64,000 nt of DNA, taken from positions 1 through 64,000 of the forward strand of contig NZ_JACARE010000006.1 in NCBI RefSeq assembly GCF_013386765.1, written 5' to 3'. Below are positions 16,620 to 25,113 of this stretch, in pieces (within the stretch, counting starts at the first letter, position 1; each line of letters opens with the position of its first letter). The position numbers and the translations under genes were made by a program. The DNA comes from Pseudomonas yamanorum (GTDB lineage Bacteria > Pseudomonadota > Gammaproteobacteria > Pseudomonadales > Pseudomonadaceae). The notes below the pieces were generated by a model that was given only the letters and a program-made list of their open reading frames with translations, was not told the DNA's origin and searched no databases.

Positions 16620-17087
16620 ATGCTCGAGATAAGACGCGCCACGCAGGACGATGCACAGGCTGCCTTTGATATTCGCCTGTTGGCCATACGTGGCCAATGC
16701 ATTGGCGCCTACACGTCGGAGCAAATGATGCTGTGGACCCGGGGCTGCGCCGAGGATGGTTATGACACGCTGATGGACAAGCATTTTTACCTGGGATGTG
16801 TCGATGGTGAGCCGGTGGCTACCGGCATGCTGGATCTTACGAACCACGAAATCGGCGCGTTGTTTGTGCTGCCCGGATTTATCGGGCGTGGGTTTGGCCG
16901 GCAGATGTTGGTGTACCTGGAGGCGTTGGCGCGGGAATTGGAGATAGAGGAAGTGATCCTCGACGCGACGTTGAATGCGGCGGATTTTTATCGGCGGTTT
17001 GGGTATATGGGGACTGAGCAGGCGATCTACCATTCGCCGTCGGGGTTGCAGCTGGCCTGTATTCCTATGCGCAAATACCTGTGCTGA
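16620..17087 (+). CDS. GNAT family N-acetyltransferase
   Basis: A 155-residue GNAT: LEIRRATQDDAQAAFDIRLL at the N-terminus, FVLPGFIGRGFGRQMLVYLE as CoA-binding loop (about residues 82-101; GRGFG), and LDATLNAADFYRRFGY as final motif. The ATG at 16620 is preceded by GGAGGGA at ideal distance; another ATG at 16608 lies before that site and is disfavoured. Confidence 0.87.
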   Translation: MLEIRRATQDDAQAAFDIRLLAIRGQCIGAYTSEQMMLWTRGCAEDGYDTLMDKHFYLGCVDGEPVATGMLDLTNHEIGALFVLPGFIGRGFGRQMLVYLEALARELEIEEVILDATLNAADFYRRFGYMGTEQAIYHSPSGLQLACIPMRKYLC

Positions 17088-17103
17088 CATCCCAAAAAAA
17101 CTA

Positions 17104-17251
17104 CGGCGAGGGAGCTTCCTGTGGCGAGGGAGCTTGCTCCCGCTGGGCTGCGAAGCGGCCCCAATAGGCCTGATGCAATCTGACTGAAAGAACTCGCTGA
17201 CGTTCTTGGGGCTGCTGCGCAGCCCAGCGGGAGCAAGCTCCCTCGCCACAG
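17104..17251. repeat. REPIN-like inverted repeat with one extra partial end unit
   Basis: The arms gtggcgagggagcttgctcc (from 17120) and ggagcaagctccctcgccac (to 17250) form the same REPIN family as 5767-5898. In front of it lies one degenerate additional end unit (ggcgagggagcttcctgt, 17105-17122), a minimal version of the six-unit expansion at 5679. Confidence 0.85.
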
Positions 17252-17387
17252 GTCATGTGGTGTCTTACGGGTTGTGAGCAGCCAATAGTCGCTGCCCTGT
17301 ATGCCGCAAATGCAGCGGATCTGTCTCTATCGTCCCGCGCACTTGATCGGTACGGTCTGCCCACACGTATTCGCAGGCGAGACCCTT

Positions 17388-17717
17388 ATGGACCTGACCG
17401 CAATCCCCTTTGGCACCACCGACTGGTCAACCATTGAGCCGGTGCTGCACCCTGGCGAAACCGGCAGTGCGTATTGGCGCACCTGCCAGTTCGGTTCAAC
17501 CCGCGTGCGCATGGTCGAATACAGCCCCGGCTACCTGGCCGATCACTGGTGTTGGCGGGGGCATATCCTGCTGTGTCTGGAAGGCGAGTTGCACACCGAA
17601 CTGGAGGATGGCCGGCAATTCACGCTGACTGCCGGGATGAGTTACCAGGTGGGCAATGACATGGAAGGGCATCGGTCATCGACCACCCTGGGGGCGAAGT
17701 TGTTTGTGGTTGATTGA
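17388..17717 (+). CDS. DHCW-motif cupin fold protein
   Basis: A 109-residue single-domain cupin. The family hallmark ADHWCWRGHILLCLEGEL lies around residues 48-65, followed by LEDGRQFTLTAGMSYQVGND. These small cupins are conserved in bacteria without a defined reaction; the His/Cys/Trp cluster could hold a metal. No signal peptide. The start was chosen at ATG 17388, which opens the conserved MDLTAIPFGTTDW. Confidence 0.85.
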   Translation: MDLTAIPFGTTDWSTIEPVLHPGETGSAYWRTCQFGSTRVRMVEYSPGYLADHWCWRGHILLCLEGELHTELEDGRQFTLTAGMSYQVGNDMEGHRSSTTLGAKLFVVD

Positions 17718-17723
17718 GGGTGT

Positions 17724-18638
17724 TCAACCCTTGCGATAAACCCCCGCCAACTCCCGCGCCAACCCAATAAAATTCTGCAACGGCGCCGACGGATTGAACG
17801 TGCGCCGCACCAGGGTGATCGGTGCCAGCAACCTTGGCCGCGCATCGCTGATCCGGCAGTACACCACGCTCTCGCGATGCACATCGCGCATCGACGCGGG
17901 CACCACGGAAATGCCTTCACCGGCGGCCACTAGGCTGACGTTGGTCAGCATGCGTTCCACTTCAAAGGCGATCTTCGGCTCGAAGCCGGCGTTCTGGCAG
18001 GCCTTGATCAGGTTGGCGTACATCCCCGGCGCGCCGGGGCGGCGGACCAGGATGAAGCGTTCGTCCTTGAGGTCGGCCATGGTGATCCTGGGCATGTCGC
18101 CCTTGAGCAGCGGGTGTCCGACGGGCAGGGTCAGCAGCATTTCTTCGTTGAGCAGGCGGTGGAAGGTCAGGCTCTGGTGGTCACCCACCGGGGCGCGCAG
18201 GATGCCGATGTCGATGCGTTTTTCGATAGTGTCTTCGGTGACTTCCCGGGCGCTGCCTTCGTTGATCGAGAGTTCCACACCCGGGTATTGCTCGCGGTAG
18301 GCGCGGATGATGCGCGGGATCAGCGGATGGGCGGCGGCGGAGCTGGTGAAGGCGATGACCAGGGTGCCTTCGATGCCCTGGGCGGCGCGAGAGGCTTTGA
18401 GGGAGCCTTGTTCGACACGGGCGAGGATGATCCGCGCCTCATCGAGAAACACCAGGCCGCCGGCGGTCAGGTCGACGCCCTTGGGGTGGCGCTTGAACAG
18501 GTCGAAACCGAGCTCTTGTTCCAGGGCACGAATCTGTTGGCTGAGGGGCGGTTGCTGCATGTTCAAGCGAGCGGCGGCGCGGGTGAAATGTCGCTCTTCG
18601 GCCACCATGATGAAATAACGTAAATGGCGAAGTTCCAT
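17724..18638 (-). CDS. LysR family transcriptional regulator
   Basis: A 304-residue LysR regulator of the CatR/BenM-like subgroup: MELRHLRYFIMVAEERHFTR, then AARLNMQQPPLSQQIRALE (HTH within residues 1-60) and an effector domain from about 90. Divergent from the DAACS symporter with a 118-bp gap, so it probably controls that gene, and possibly the lyase/porin pair beyond it. Confidence 0.9.
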   Translation of the reverse strand: MELRHLRYFIMVAEERHFTRAAARLNMQQPPLSQQIRALEQELGFDLFKRHPKGVDLTAGGLVFLDEARIILARVEQGSLKASRAAQGIEGTLVIAFTSSAAAHPLIPRIIRAYREQYPGVELSINEGSAREVTEDTIEKRIDIGILRAPVGDHQSLTFHRLLNEEMLLTLPVGHPLLKGDMPRITMADLKDERFILVRRPGAPGMYANLIKACQNAGFEPKIAFEVERMLTNVSLVAAGEGISVVPASMRDVHRESVVYCRISDARPRLLAPITLVRRTFNPSAPLQNFIGLARELAGVYRKG

Positions 18639-18756
18639 GGTGGTATATCCCGTGACAAGACTTTATTATTTGTGGCCTGAATGCGCCTTGGCGACCAATA
18701 TGCCGAAAGTGGCCTGATACGACAATAACAATAAATAAAAAGACCACGGAGCATTG

Positions 18757-19989
18757 ATGCCAGCCCGACTTTCCAATAATGCGACCTTGCCTATTTTGAT
18801 TGCCATTGCACTTGGCATGGTGTTAGGGCTGCTTTATCCGGGTGTGGCAGTAGAAATGAAACTGCTCAGTGACGCCTTTATAAAAGTGGTCGGGCTGCTG
18901 ATGCCGTTTCTGTTGTTTGTGCTGGTCTCCACCGGTGTGGCGGGGATCAAGCGCGAGCCCCACCATCGGCATGTAGTAGGGCGGATTGTCTTCTATTTTC
19001 AGCTGATGTCCCTTGCCGCGTTGCTGCTGGGGATGGCGACGGGGTTGCTGTTCAACCTCGATCATACGGCGGTGGCCAACCTGGATTTTGATCACCTGAC
19101 ACCGCCCGTTGTGCCCGAAACGCTGTTGCACGAACTGTCGATGACCTCGATTTGGTCCAGTCTTTACAAGGTTTTCACCCAAAGCCTGGTGTTGCAGGTG
19201 ATGCTGGTGGCGGTGCTGTGCGGGCTGGTACTGGGGCGTGGCGGCCAAGTCGGCAACCGCTGCCTCGGCTGGCTGGAAGCCGCGGTCGGCGGGTTGTTCT
19301 GGCTGCTGCGGTTTATCTTGAAGTTCGCACCGCTGGCCGCCTTTGGGGCGATGGCATTTGTGGTGGGGAAGTACGGTTTAAGTTCGGTGCTGCCGCTCTT
19401 GAAGTTCATTGTTGTTATTTATCTGGCTTGCGCGGTGTTCGTCATTCTAGTGTTCGCCACGATTACCCGCCTGCTCGGCGTTAAACTGACTCGGCTAATT
19501 ATTTACTTGAAAGAAGAGTTGTTGTTGGTGACATTTACCGGCTCATCAGTGGCTGCACTTCCCGGTTGTGTCAGCAAGCTTGAGGCGCTGGGCTGTGATC
19601 GCCAATTAGTGCGCCTGGTGCTGACCACCGGCTACACCTTCAACTTGACCGGCACCAATATTTACCTGACCACCGCAATCATGTTCCTGGCGCATCTGGC
19701 CGGGGTGGAGATTGCCGTGCCCGAGTTGCTGGCGGTGCTGGTGATCTGCCTGTTTACCTCGCTCGGGTCCACCAGTGTCGCGGGCTCGGCGCTGTTTACC
19801 CTGATTGCCACCTTGAACATCCTGCAGTTGGTGCCGCTGGAAGGGGTGGGATTGTTGTTGGGGGTGGAGCGGTTGATGAAGTGTCGATCGTTGACCAATG
19901 TGCTGGGGAACTGTGTGGCGTGCCTGGCGATTTGCGGGTGGCAGAAGTCGATTGATCGCGAGGTGTTGAAGCGGGAACTGAGCCACTGA
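18757..19989 (+). CDS. dicarboxylate/amino acid:cation symporter (DAACS family)
   Basis: A 410-residue inner-membrane symporter of the GltP/DctA family (PF00375). Eight hydrophobic segments are readable; the re-entrant-loop motif is TFTGSSVAALPG (around residues 255-270), followed by LTTGYTFNLTGTNIYLT, equivalent to GYSFNLDGTxxY. Family members import C4-dicarboxylates, aspartate or glutamate with Na+/H+. Its context, next to an exported fumarate-lyase-like enzyme and an OprD porin, suggests it takes up a dicarboxylate released outside the cytoplasm. Confidence 0.9.
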   Translation: MPARLSNNATLPILIAIALGMVLGLLYPGVAVEMKLLSDAFIKVVGLLMPFLLFVLVSTGVAGIKREPHHRHVVGRIVFYFQLMSLAALLLGMATGLLFNLDHTAVANLDFDHLTPPVVPETLLHELSMTSIWSSLYKVFTQSLVLQVMLVAVLCGLVLGRGGQVGNRCLGWLEAAVGGLFWLLRFILKFAPLAAFGAMAFVVGKYGLSSVLPLLKFIVVIYLACAVFVILVFATITRLLGVKLTRLIIYLKEELLLVTFTGSSVAALPGCVSKLEALGCDRQLVRLVLTTGYTFNLTGTNIYLTTAIMFLAHLAGVEIAVPELLAVLVICLFTSLGSTSVAGSALFTLIATLNILQLVPLEGVGLLLGVERLMKCRSLTNVLGNCVACLAICGWQKSIDREVLKRELSH

Positions 19990-20020
19990 GCCGAACACAA
20001 TCTCCAGACTGACACCGAGT

Positions 20021-20117
20021 AAATGTGGGAGCTGGCTTGCCTGCGATGGCGGTGTGTCAGTCGATAAATCTGTTGTCTGACACACCGCCATCGCGGGCAA
20101 GCCCGGCTCCCACATTT
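20021..20117. repeat. REPIN-like inverted repeat (gtgggagctggcttgcctgc family)
   Basis: aaatgtgggagctggcttgc at the left pairs with gcaagcccggctcccacattt at the right, and the inner gcgatggcggtgtgtcag pairs with ctgacacaccgccatcgc. It separates the convergent symporter and lyase genes and may terminate both. Confidence 0.9.
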
Positions 20118-20127
20118 AAAACGCATT

Positions 20128-21738
20128 TCAGCCCTTGGCGTTCAGCAACTTGTCGAATGCCTTGTCCAGGTTGCCTTCCGCACCTTTCAATTTCTCACGA
20201 CGTTCCTTCAACCAGCTCTGGTCTGCGTCGAGGTTCTTGCGCGCCTCCACCAACATGCGCTTGACCTCTTCCGGCTGCGGCCCACCCGTGCCTTTACGGG
20301 TCTTGACCATCGTCGTCGGCGACAGCGCCGCACGGAACCCCGCCTCATCCAGCGGCAAGGTATTCGGCGTCCATTTGTATTTGTCCGCCGCCTGGGTGTA
20401 CAGCTTCTGCGCGTCCGCATACGGGAAGGTCTTCGGCGTGGTGCCGTTGCTGCGCGCCTCGGTGACGATCAACGAAGCGAAGCTGTGGCCAATGCGGAAC
20501 GGCACCTTGAACTGGCGCTCCAGGGTGTCGGCCAACTCCATCGAAGTCGTCCATTCCGACTCCAGCTCATCCAGGGCACGCTGCGGGTTGATTTGCAGCG
20601 CATCCAGCACGGCGTCCATGCTTTTGAACATCTCGTCGGTGGACTGGAACAGCCCCAGGGAATCAAACGCGAACTTGTAGTCGGTCATGCCGGTGGTCAC
20701 GTTATGCGCACGCAACGTCACGGTTTGCGCCAGGCCCACCACGTCCGAGGCCGATTCGCGGGTGCGCATCAACAAGCCCGGGTTGCGCTTCTGCGGCATC
20801 GCACTGCTGGTGTAGGTGGACTCTTCGTCCAGCAGCAGCCAAGGGCGGATCTGATGGTATTGGGTATGGATATCGCCAATCATCGCGCCAATGCGGATCG
20901 CCGAAGACGCCGCCAGGTTGGCCGCCTCGATCGGGATGTCGTAGGTCGATACCTGGCTCGAATCCAGGGAGTTTTCCCGCACGCCGTCAAAGCCCAGCAA
21001 CTCGGCCAGGCGTTCGCGGTTCAGCGGGTAGGCGGAGTTCGCCAGCACCGCGGTGCCCATCGGGCTCTGGTTGAGGCGGGTGTAGAGTTCGCGGATGCGC
21101 TGGCCGTCGCGATCAAACGCGGCTTCGAACGCCAGCAGGTAATGCGCATAGCTGATGGGCATGGCCTGCACGCCGTTGGTGTAGGCGGGCACCAGGGTGT
21201 CGATGTTCTTGTCGGCGATGTTCAGGATGCGTTGGCGGGTGGCGTTCAGCGCGTCGCTGTAGGCCAGTACCTGTGAGCGCAGTTTGGCCAGGCGGTAGGT
21301 GGCAAGCATGTCCTGGCGGCTGCGGCCGGAGTGGATCAGCGAGGCTTCGGGACCGATCTTGTCGGTCATGATCTTTTCCAGCTGCAGCACGTCTTCCGGG
21401 CGCTTGCCGTCGGGCTGGTCGGCCTGGTCGATGGCAAAGCGCACACCGCCGGCGATCTTGTGGCCCATGTCCGGCTTGACGATGCCCTCTTCGGTGAGCA
21501 TCACGATCGAGGCTTTGTTGATGCGGTTCAGCCAGGCGAACTGGGTTTGGGTCGGGTCGCCCTTGGCTTTGTGGGCCGTTTGCGAGGAACCCGGCGTGGC
21601 GCCGACTTTGGCCGCTTGGGCCGCGCACTCTTCGGTGGTCTTGCAGGGCAGCGCACCGGTGTCGGCGGCATAGGCGCCGTAACTGCTGAACAGGGCAAAG
21701 GCGACGGCCAGGTGGATCAGGCTTTTTCTGGTATTCAT
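20128..21738 (-). CDS. exported argininosuccinate lyase-like enzyme (fumarate lyase superfamily)
   Basis: A 536-residue protein with a clear Sec signal peptide (MNTRKSLIHLAVAFALFSSY, cleavage near AYA-AD) before a fumarate-lyase-superfamily domain. Superfamily motifs are HSGRSRQDM (residues 136-144; HxGRSRNDQ in ASL) and TSSAMPQKRNPG (310-321; catalytic-Ser loop GSSxMPxKxNP). The conserved ASL segment YTHLQRAQPI is YTNGVQAMPI here (186-195), so the catalytic-region His is Asn188. Likely releases fumarate from an N-succinyl-type compound in the periplasm. 20 bp downstream of the OprD gene: probable operon. Automatic naming as argH would mislead, since export excludes a role in arginine synthesis. 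Confidence 0.85.
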   Translation of the reverse strand: MNTRKSLIHLAVAFALFSSYGAYAADTGALPCKTTEECAAQAAKVGATPGSSQTAHKAKGDPTQTQFAWLNRINKASIVMLTEEGIVKPDMGHKIAGGVRFAIDQADQPDGKRPEDVLQLEKIMTDKIGPEASLIHSGRSRQDMLATYRLAKLRSQVLAYSDALNATRQRILNIADKNIDTLVPAYTNGVQAMPISYAHYLLAFEAAFDRDGQRIRELYTRLNQSPMGTAVLANSAYPLNRERLAELLGFDGVRENSLDSSQVSTYDIPIEAANLAASSAIRIGAMIGDIHTQYHQIRPWLLLDEESTYTSSAMPQKRNPGLLMRTRESASDVVGLAQTVTLRAHNVTTGMTDYKFAFDSLGLFQSTDEMFKSMDAVLDALQINPQRALDELESEWTTSMELADTLERQFKVPFRIGHSFASLIVTEARSNGTTPKTFPYADAQKLYTQAADKYKWTPNTLPLDEAGFRAALSPTTMVKTRKGTGGPQPEEVKRMLVEARKNLDADQSWLKERREKLKGAEGNLDKAFDKLLNAKG

Positions 21739-21758
21739 GTGCAACGCTCCGGGAAAAA

Positions 21759-23006
21759 TCACAACAAGGGCAGGGTGTAGCTGACGATAAAGCGGTTCTG
21801 GTCGATATCGCTGCCGCTGCCATTGCTGCGATACGTGCCATTGCGCCATTTCACTTCAAGGTTCTTCAGGGCTCCGCTCTGGAAGACGTAGCCGATATCG
21901 GTGTTGCGCTCCCACTCGGTGCCTTCCAGGGTTCCAGTGCGCACGAAGTTGTCACCTTTGAGGTAGCGGGTCATGAAGGTCAGGCCGGGGATGCCGATGG
22001 CGGCGAAGTCGTAGTCGTAGCGGGCCTGCCAGGACTTTTCCTCGGGGTTGGCGAAGTCCGGCGAGATCATCACGTAGTTCACGAGGTAGGAGTCGGTACC
22101 GTCCAGGTGGGGGAAGCCAGTGGTGCCTTTCATGCGCTGGTAGGCGGCCCCGAGCGAGTGGCCGTGGAGGCTGTAGGTGAACTTGGCGCCGAAGGCCTGG
22201 TTGTCGATGTTGCTGTTGCCTTCCTTGCTGGAGTCGGCGTAACGCAGGTCGGTCTTGAACGACTGGGCGTCACCCAATGGCAGCGTGTGGACCAGGTTGA
22301 AGATGTGTTGCTTGTAGTTGTTCTCGAGGTTGGCGTAGTGGTAGCCGGTGACGAAGGTTTTGGTCCAGCTGTAGCTGGCACTGGCGAAGTCGAATTTATC
22401 GCTGGGCACGGCACCTTTGATGCCTTTGCCGTCGACTTCGATGTCGGCATGGCCGCTGTCGTTGCGCAGGGTGTTGCTGGTCAGGCGCCCGGCGTCGAAG
22501 GTCAGGCCGGCGATGTCCTGGCTGGTCAACTGGGTGCCGCGAAAAGTCTGTGGCAGCAGCCTGCCGTCGTTGGGCAACACAGTCGGTAGCTTGGGGATCA
22601 GCGTGCCGAATTTCAGCACGCTTTTGGAGATGCGCGCCTTGGCGGTGGCGCCCATTCGGCTGTAGCTGTCCGGGGCGCCATCTTCGCCCACCGGGAGCAG
22701 GCCGGTGTTTTGGCGGTCGGGGCTGGAGTCCAGTTTCAACCCCTGCAGGCCGATGGCATCGAGGCCAAAGCCCACCAGGCCTTCGGTGTAACCCGACTGG
22801 TAATTGAGGATCAGGCCTTGGGCCCACTCGTCGCGTTTGGACTGGGTGGCGTTGGGCTGGCGGTAATCGCTGTTGAAGTAGAAGTTGCGAAATTCGAGGT
22901 CGGCCTTGCTGTCTTTGAAAAAGTCAGCTTCGGCAAAGGTGGGGAAGGCGAGGGTCAAACCCAGGGTGGCCGAAGTCAGGCCCAGGGTAATGGGGGATGT
23001 GCTCAT
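21759..23006 (-). CDS. OprD family outer-membrane porin
   Basis: A 415-residue Pseudomonas OprD/OpdK-family channel: signal peptide (MSTSPITLGLTSATLGLTLA), then mature FFKDSKADLEFRNFYFNSDY, typical of the OprD N-terminus, repeated amphipathic beta-strand pattern, and a terminal strand ending VSYTLPLL. These 18-strand barrels take up carboxylates (OpdK type) or basic amino acids (OprD type). It is the first gene of the pair with the exported lyase, so it likely admits that enzyme's substrate. Confidence 0.9.
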   Translation of the reverse strand: MSTSPITLGLTSATLGLTLAFPTFAEADFFKDSKADLEFRNFYFNSDYRQPNATQSKRDEWAQGLILNYQSGYTEGLVGFGLDAIGLQGLKLDSSPDRQNTGLLPVGEDGAPDSYSRMGATAKARISKSVLKFGTLIPKLPTVLPNDGRLLPQTFRGTQLTSQDIAGLTFDAGRLTSNTLRNDSGHADIEVDGKGIKGAVPSDKFDFASASYSWTKTFVTGYHYANLENNYKQHIFNLVHTLPLGDAQSFKTDLRYADSSKEGNSNIDNQAFGAKFTYSLHGHSLGAAYQRMKGTTGFPHLDGTDSYLVNYVMISPDFANPEEKSWQARYDYDFAAIGIPGLTFMTRYLKGDNFVRTGTLEGTEWERNTDIGYVFQSGALKNLEVKWRNGTYRSNGSGSDIDQNRFIVSYTLPLL

Positions 23007-23167
23007 TGTTATTCCCGTTGTCTGCTGCTTGTTTTTAGAATTATTTGGCCGGACGTCGACAGGGAGACGCGTCCGGCTTGCGCAGGCTAACGAGTTGGTT
23101 TGCAGATTGAAAATATATAGAAAGTGTTGAAGCGAGATGTTTTCAGTATGGAGACTTGCCTGGCAGA

Positions 23168-23192
23168 TGATGAGGGAGTTGCTCCCTCATCA
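23168..23192 (-). terminator. hairpin terminator after the PCuAC gene
   Basis: tgatgagggag-ttg-ctccctcatca: a perfect 11-bp stem, starting 12 bp past the stop codon of the copper chaperone gene. No long T run is present, so efficiency is uncertain. Confidence 0.7.
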
Positions 23193-23203
23193 CAGGCGTT
23201 TGA

Positions 23204-23680
23204 TCAATGCATCTTGCTGTGATCCATCGGCTCCATCGCATTCAACGCCCGGGCCTCGGCCTTGACCTCGATCGACTGCTTTTCACCCTTGGCATTTTCC
23301 ACGGTGACGGTCAGCGGCACCTGGTCGCCTTCCTTGATCTGCGCAGTGAGGTCGATCAGCATCACGTGATAACCATCCGGGTCGAGCTTGACGGGCTTGC
23401 CGGCCGGCAACGCAACCGAATCCACCGGGCCCATGCGCATCACGTCATCTTTCATGGTCATCTCATGGATCTGCACGGTCTTGGCGACCGGCGACGCCAC
23501 ACTGAGCAGTTTGCTGTCGCTGTCGGCCGTCACGGTCATGAACGCCCCGCTGGACGGCTGGCCCGGTACCGAGGCGCGTACCCAGGCGTCGGTGACCACC
23601 GCCTGTGCACTGGCGTGTGCCGCGAGGCCCAGCAGGGAGAGACCGAGGGCGATGCGCTTGAAGTGTTGAACGGCAGTCAT
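23204..23680 (-). CDS. periplasmic copper chaperone PCu(A)C
   Basis: A 158-residue protein with signal peptide (to about AHASAQA). The diagnostic copper site H-x10-M-x21-H-x-M is exact: His72, Met83, His105, Met107. An additional MDHSKMH at the C-terminus may bind metal. PCu(A)C delivers Cu(I) to the CuA/CuB sites of terminal oxidases, usually together with Sco. Its ATG overlaps the Sco stop by one base, so the two are translationally coupled. Confidence 0.93.
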   Translation of the reverse strand: MTAVQHFKRIALGLSLLGLAAHASAQAVVTDAWVRASVPGQPSSGAFMTVTADSDSKLLSVASPVAKTVQIHEMTMKDDVMRMGPVDSVALPAGKPVKLDPDGYHVMLIDLTAQIKEGDQVPLTVTVENAKGEKQSIEVKAEARALNAMEPMDHSKMH

Positions 23681-24285
23681 TAGCAGACCTCCATGACGGT
23701 GAGCAGGTCTTCTGCGCACTCTTTGGCGTTAAGCGAGGCGGACAGGCCCAGGCGCAGGGTGCCCCGGGTGTCGAACACAAAGCTGGTGGCGGTGTGGGAG
23801 AGGGTGTAGCTGTCACCGGCGGGGATCTTTTCATAAAAGATCCCGAATTCCTTGGCGGCCACGGCGATTTCTTCGGGGGTGCCATACAGCGCTTTGAAGC
23901 TCGGGTCGAAGGCCTTGACGTAGGCGTCGAGAATCTCGGGGGTGTCGCGTTCGGGGTCGAGGGTGATAAACACCACCTGCATGATCTTGCCGTCGCGGCC
24001 CATCAGTTTCTTCGCCTGGGCCATGCGCGCCAGGGTGGTCGGGCACACGGCCGGGCACTGGGTGAAGCCGAAGAACACCACCGGCATCAAGCCACGGAAG
24101 GAACTCAAGGTGACGGTTTCGCCGTCAGTGTTCTTGAGCTTGAAGGTGCGGCCCATGATCTTGTCGCTCAGATCCTTGCCGTACTTGAAGTTCAGTTTCG
24201 GGCTGTTGTCACAGCCGGCCAGCAGGCCCAGGCCCAGCAATCCCATGCCGGTGAGGACCTTGCGGCGGGTGAATAACGTACTCAT
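23680..24285 (-). CDS. SCO1/SenC family copper-handling lipoprotein
   Basis: A 201-residue thioredoxin-fold protein. Lipobox LAGC at residues 22-25 (lipidated Cys25); copper/redox motif CPAVC (Cys77, Cys81) and distal His164 in LSHTATSF, the three Sco copper ligands. It inserts copper into, or reduces cysteines of, cytochrome oxidase subunit II or acts in redox sensing. First gene of the pair with PCuAC. Start taken at ATG 24285 rather than the TTG before it. Confidence 0.93.
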   Translation of the reverse strand: MSTLFTRRKVLTGMGLLGLGLLAGCDNSPKLNFKYGKDLSDKIMGRTFKLKNTDGETVTLSSFRGLMPVVFFGFTQCPAVCPTTLARMAQAKKLMGRDGKIMQVVFITLDPERDTPEILDAYVKAFDPSFKALYGTPEEIAVAAKEFGIFYEKIPAGDSYTLSHTATSFVFDTRGTLRLGLSASLNAKECAEDLLTVMEVC

Positions 24286-24423
24286 CAACTGTGCATCCTG
24301 TGAAGCGCCTGGGTACCACGAAGCGTTAAATCAGGCGAGGAGAGCGTGGCATTCTAACAACCCCTGCCTGCGGGCGTAATCTGCGACGTTCTGTCACAGG
24401 CCCTGCCGGGCAAGACCAAACTC

Positions 24424-24522
24424 TGTAGGAGCTGTCGAGCTTCAGCGAGGCTGCGAAGGGATCGCCTCGGTCTCCCTGCAAGACCGCAGCGCCTGCATCG
24501 CGGGCAAGCCCGGCTCCCACAT
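24424..24522. repeat. REPIN-like inverted repeat, hybrid halves
   Basis: The left arm is tgtaggagctgtcgagcttc with gcgaggctgcg; the right arm is gcatcgcgggcaagcccggctcccac. The ends pair only partly because the arms come from two families, as at 20-118. Confidence 0.75.
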
Positions 24523-24535
24523 TTGACCGCAACCC

Positions 24536-24645
24536 CCTGTAGGAGCTGTCGAGCTTTAGCGAGGCTGCGATGGGATCGCCTCGGTGTTGCTGCAAGGCCA
24601 TGGCGCCTGCATCGCAGCCTCGCTAAAGCTCGACAGCTCCTACAG
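24536..24645. repeat. REPIN-like inverted repeat (tgtaggagctgtcgagctttagc family)
   Basis: The arms ccctgtaggagctgtcgagc and gctcgacagctcctacaggg are perfectly complementary and continue through tttagcgaggctgcgatg / catcgcagcctcgctaaa-like sequence. With 24424-24522 it fills the 382-bp gap between Sco and the DUF2946 gene; the right arm ends about 20 bp before the latter's start, so it lies in its promoter/leader. Confidence 0.9.
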
Positions 24646-24667
24646 GGGGAGTGGTAAAGTCGCCGCC

Positions 24668-25051
24668 ATGAAACTCTCCCGCCCGGACCGTTCACTCATT
24701 GCCTGGACCCTGTATTTTTGCGTCCTGTTCAATGTGTTCGTCTGCGGTTTGGGCCATGGGCAGATGATGGGCCTGGAGCTCAACGGCTTGGGTGGGCAAT
24801 TCTGTTCAAGCCTGGGCACCAAGGCGCCGGCCTCGGACTCAGGCCTCGGCAATCCGACGGCCAGCAGTTGGTCGAATTTCTTCGCGTGCCCGGTGTGCTC
24901 CGCCGTGACCCTGGGCATCGTCTTCCTGTTTTGCCTGGCCTGGCTGCTGGGGCTCGGGCAAAAGCCGCGCCCGGCCCATGAGCGGCGCAACAAGGCCCCT
25001 CCGCGTTACTCCTGGCCCTCGGCCAACCCTCGCGCATCCCCTGCATTCTGA
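24668..25051 (+). CDS. DUF2946 family protein
   Basis: A 127-residue protein with an N-terminal transmembrane segment (SLIAWTLYFCVLFNVFVCGL, about residues 9-28) and a second one (CSAVTLGIVFLFCLAWLLGL). Between them lies an exported loop with CPVC at residues 75-78. DUF2946 proteins are commonly found next to copper genes and are presumed to bind copper. The position beside Sco/PCuAC, though in the opposite direction, fits that view. Confidence 0.8.
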   Translation: MKLSRPDRSLIAWTLYFCVLFNVFVCGLGHGQMMGLELNGLGGQFCSSLGTKAPASDSGLGNPTASSWSNFFACPVCSAVTLGIVFLFCLAWLLGLGQKPRPAHERRNKAPPRYSWPSANPRASPAF

Positions 25052-25113
25052 CGTGTGCCCCGGGCTTCCTGTTACCAGGAGGCGTTCTATCGTCACGAGT
25101 GTGAGTGCGTTCC

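Noticed and set aside
20128..21738. Housekeeping argH
   Set aside because: A signal peptide and an Asn in place of the family His make a role in arginine biosynthesis very unlikely.
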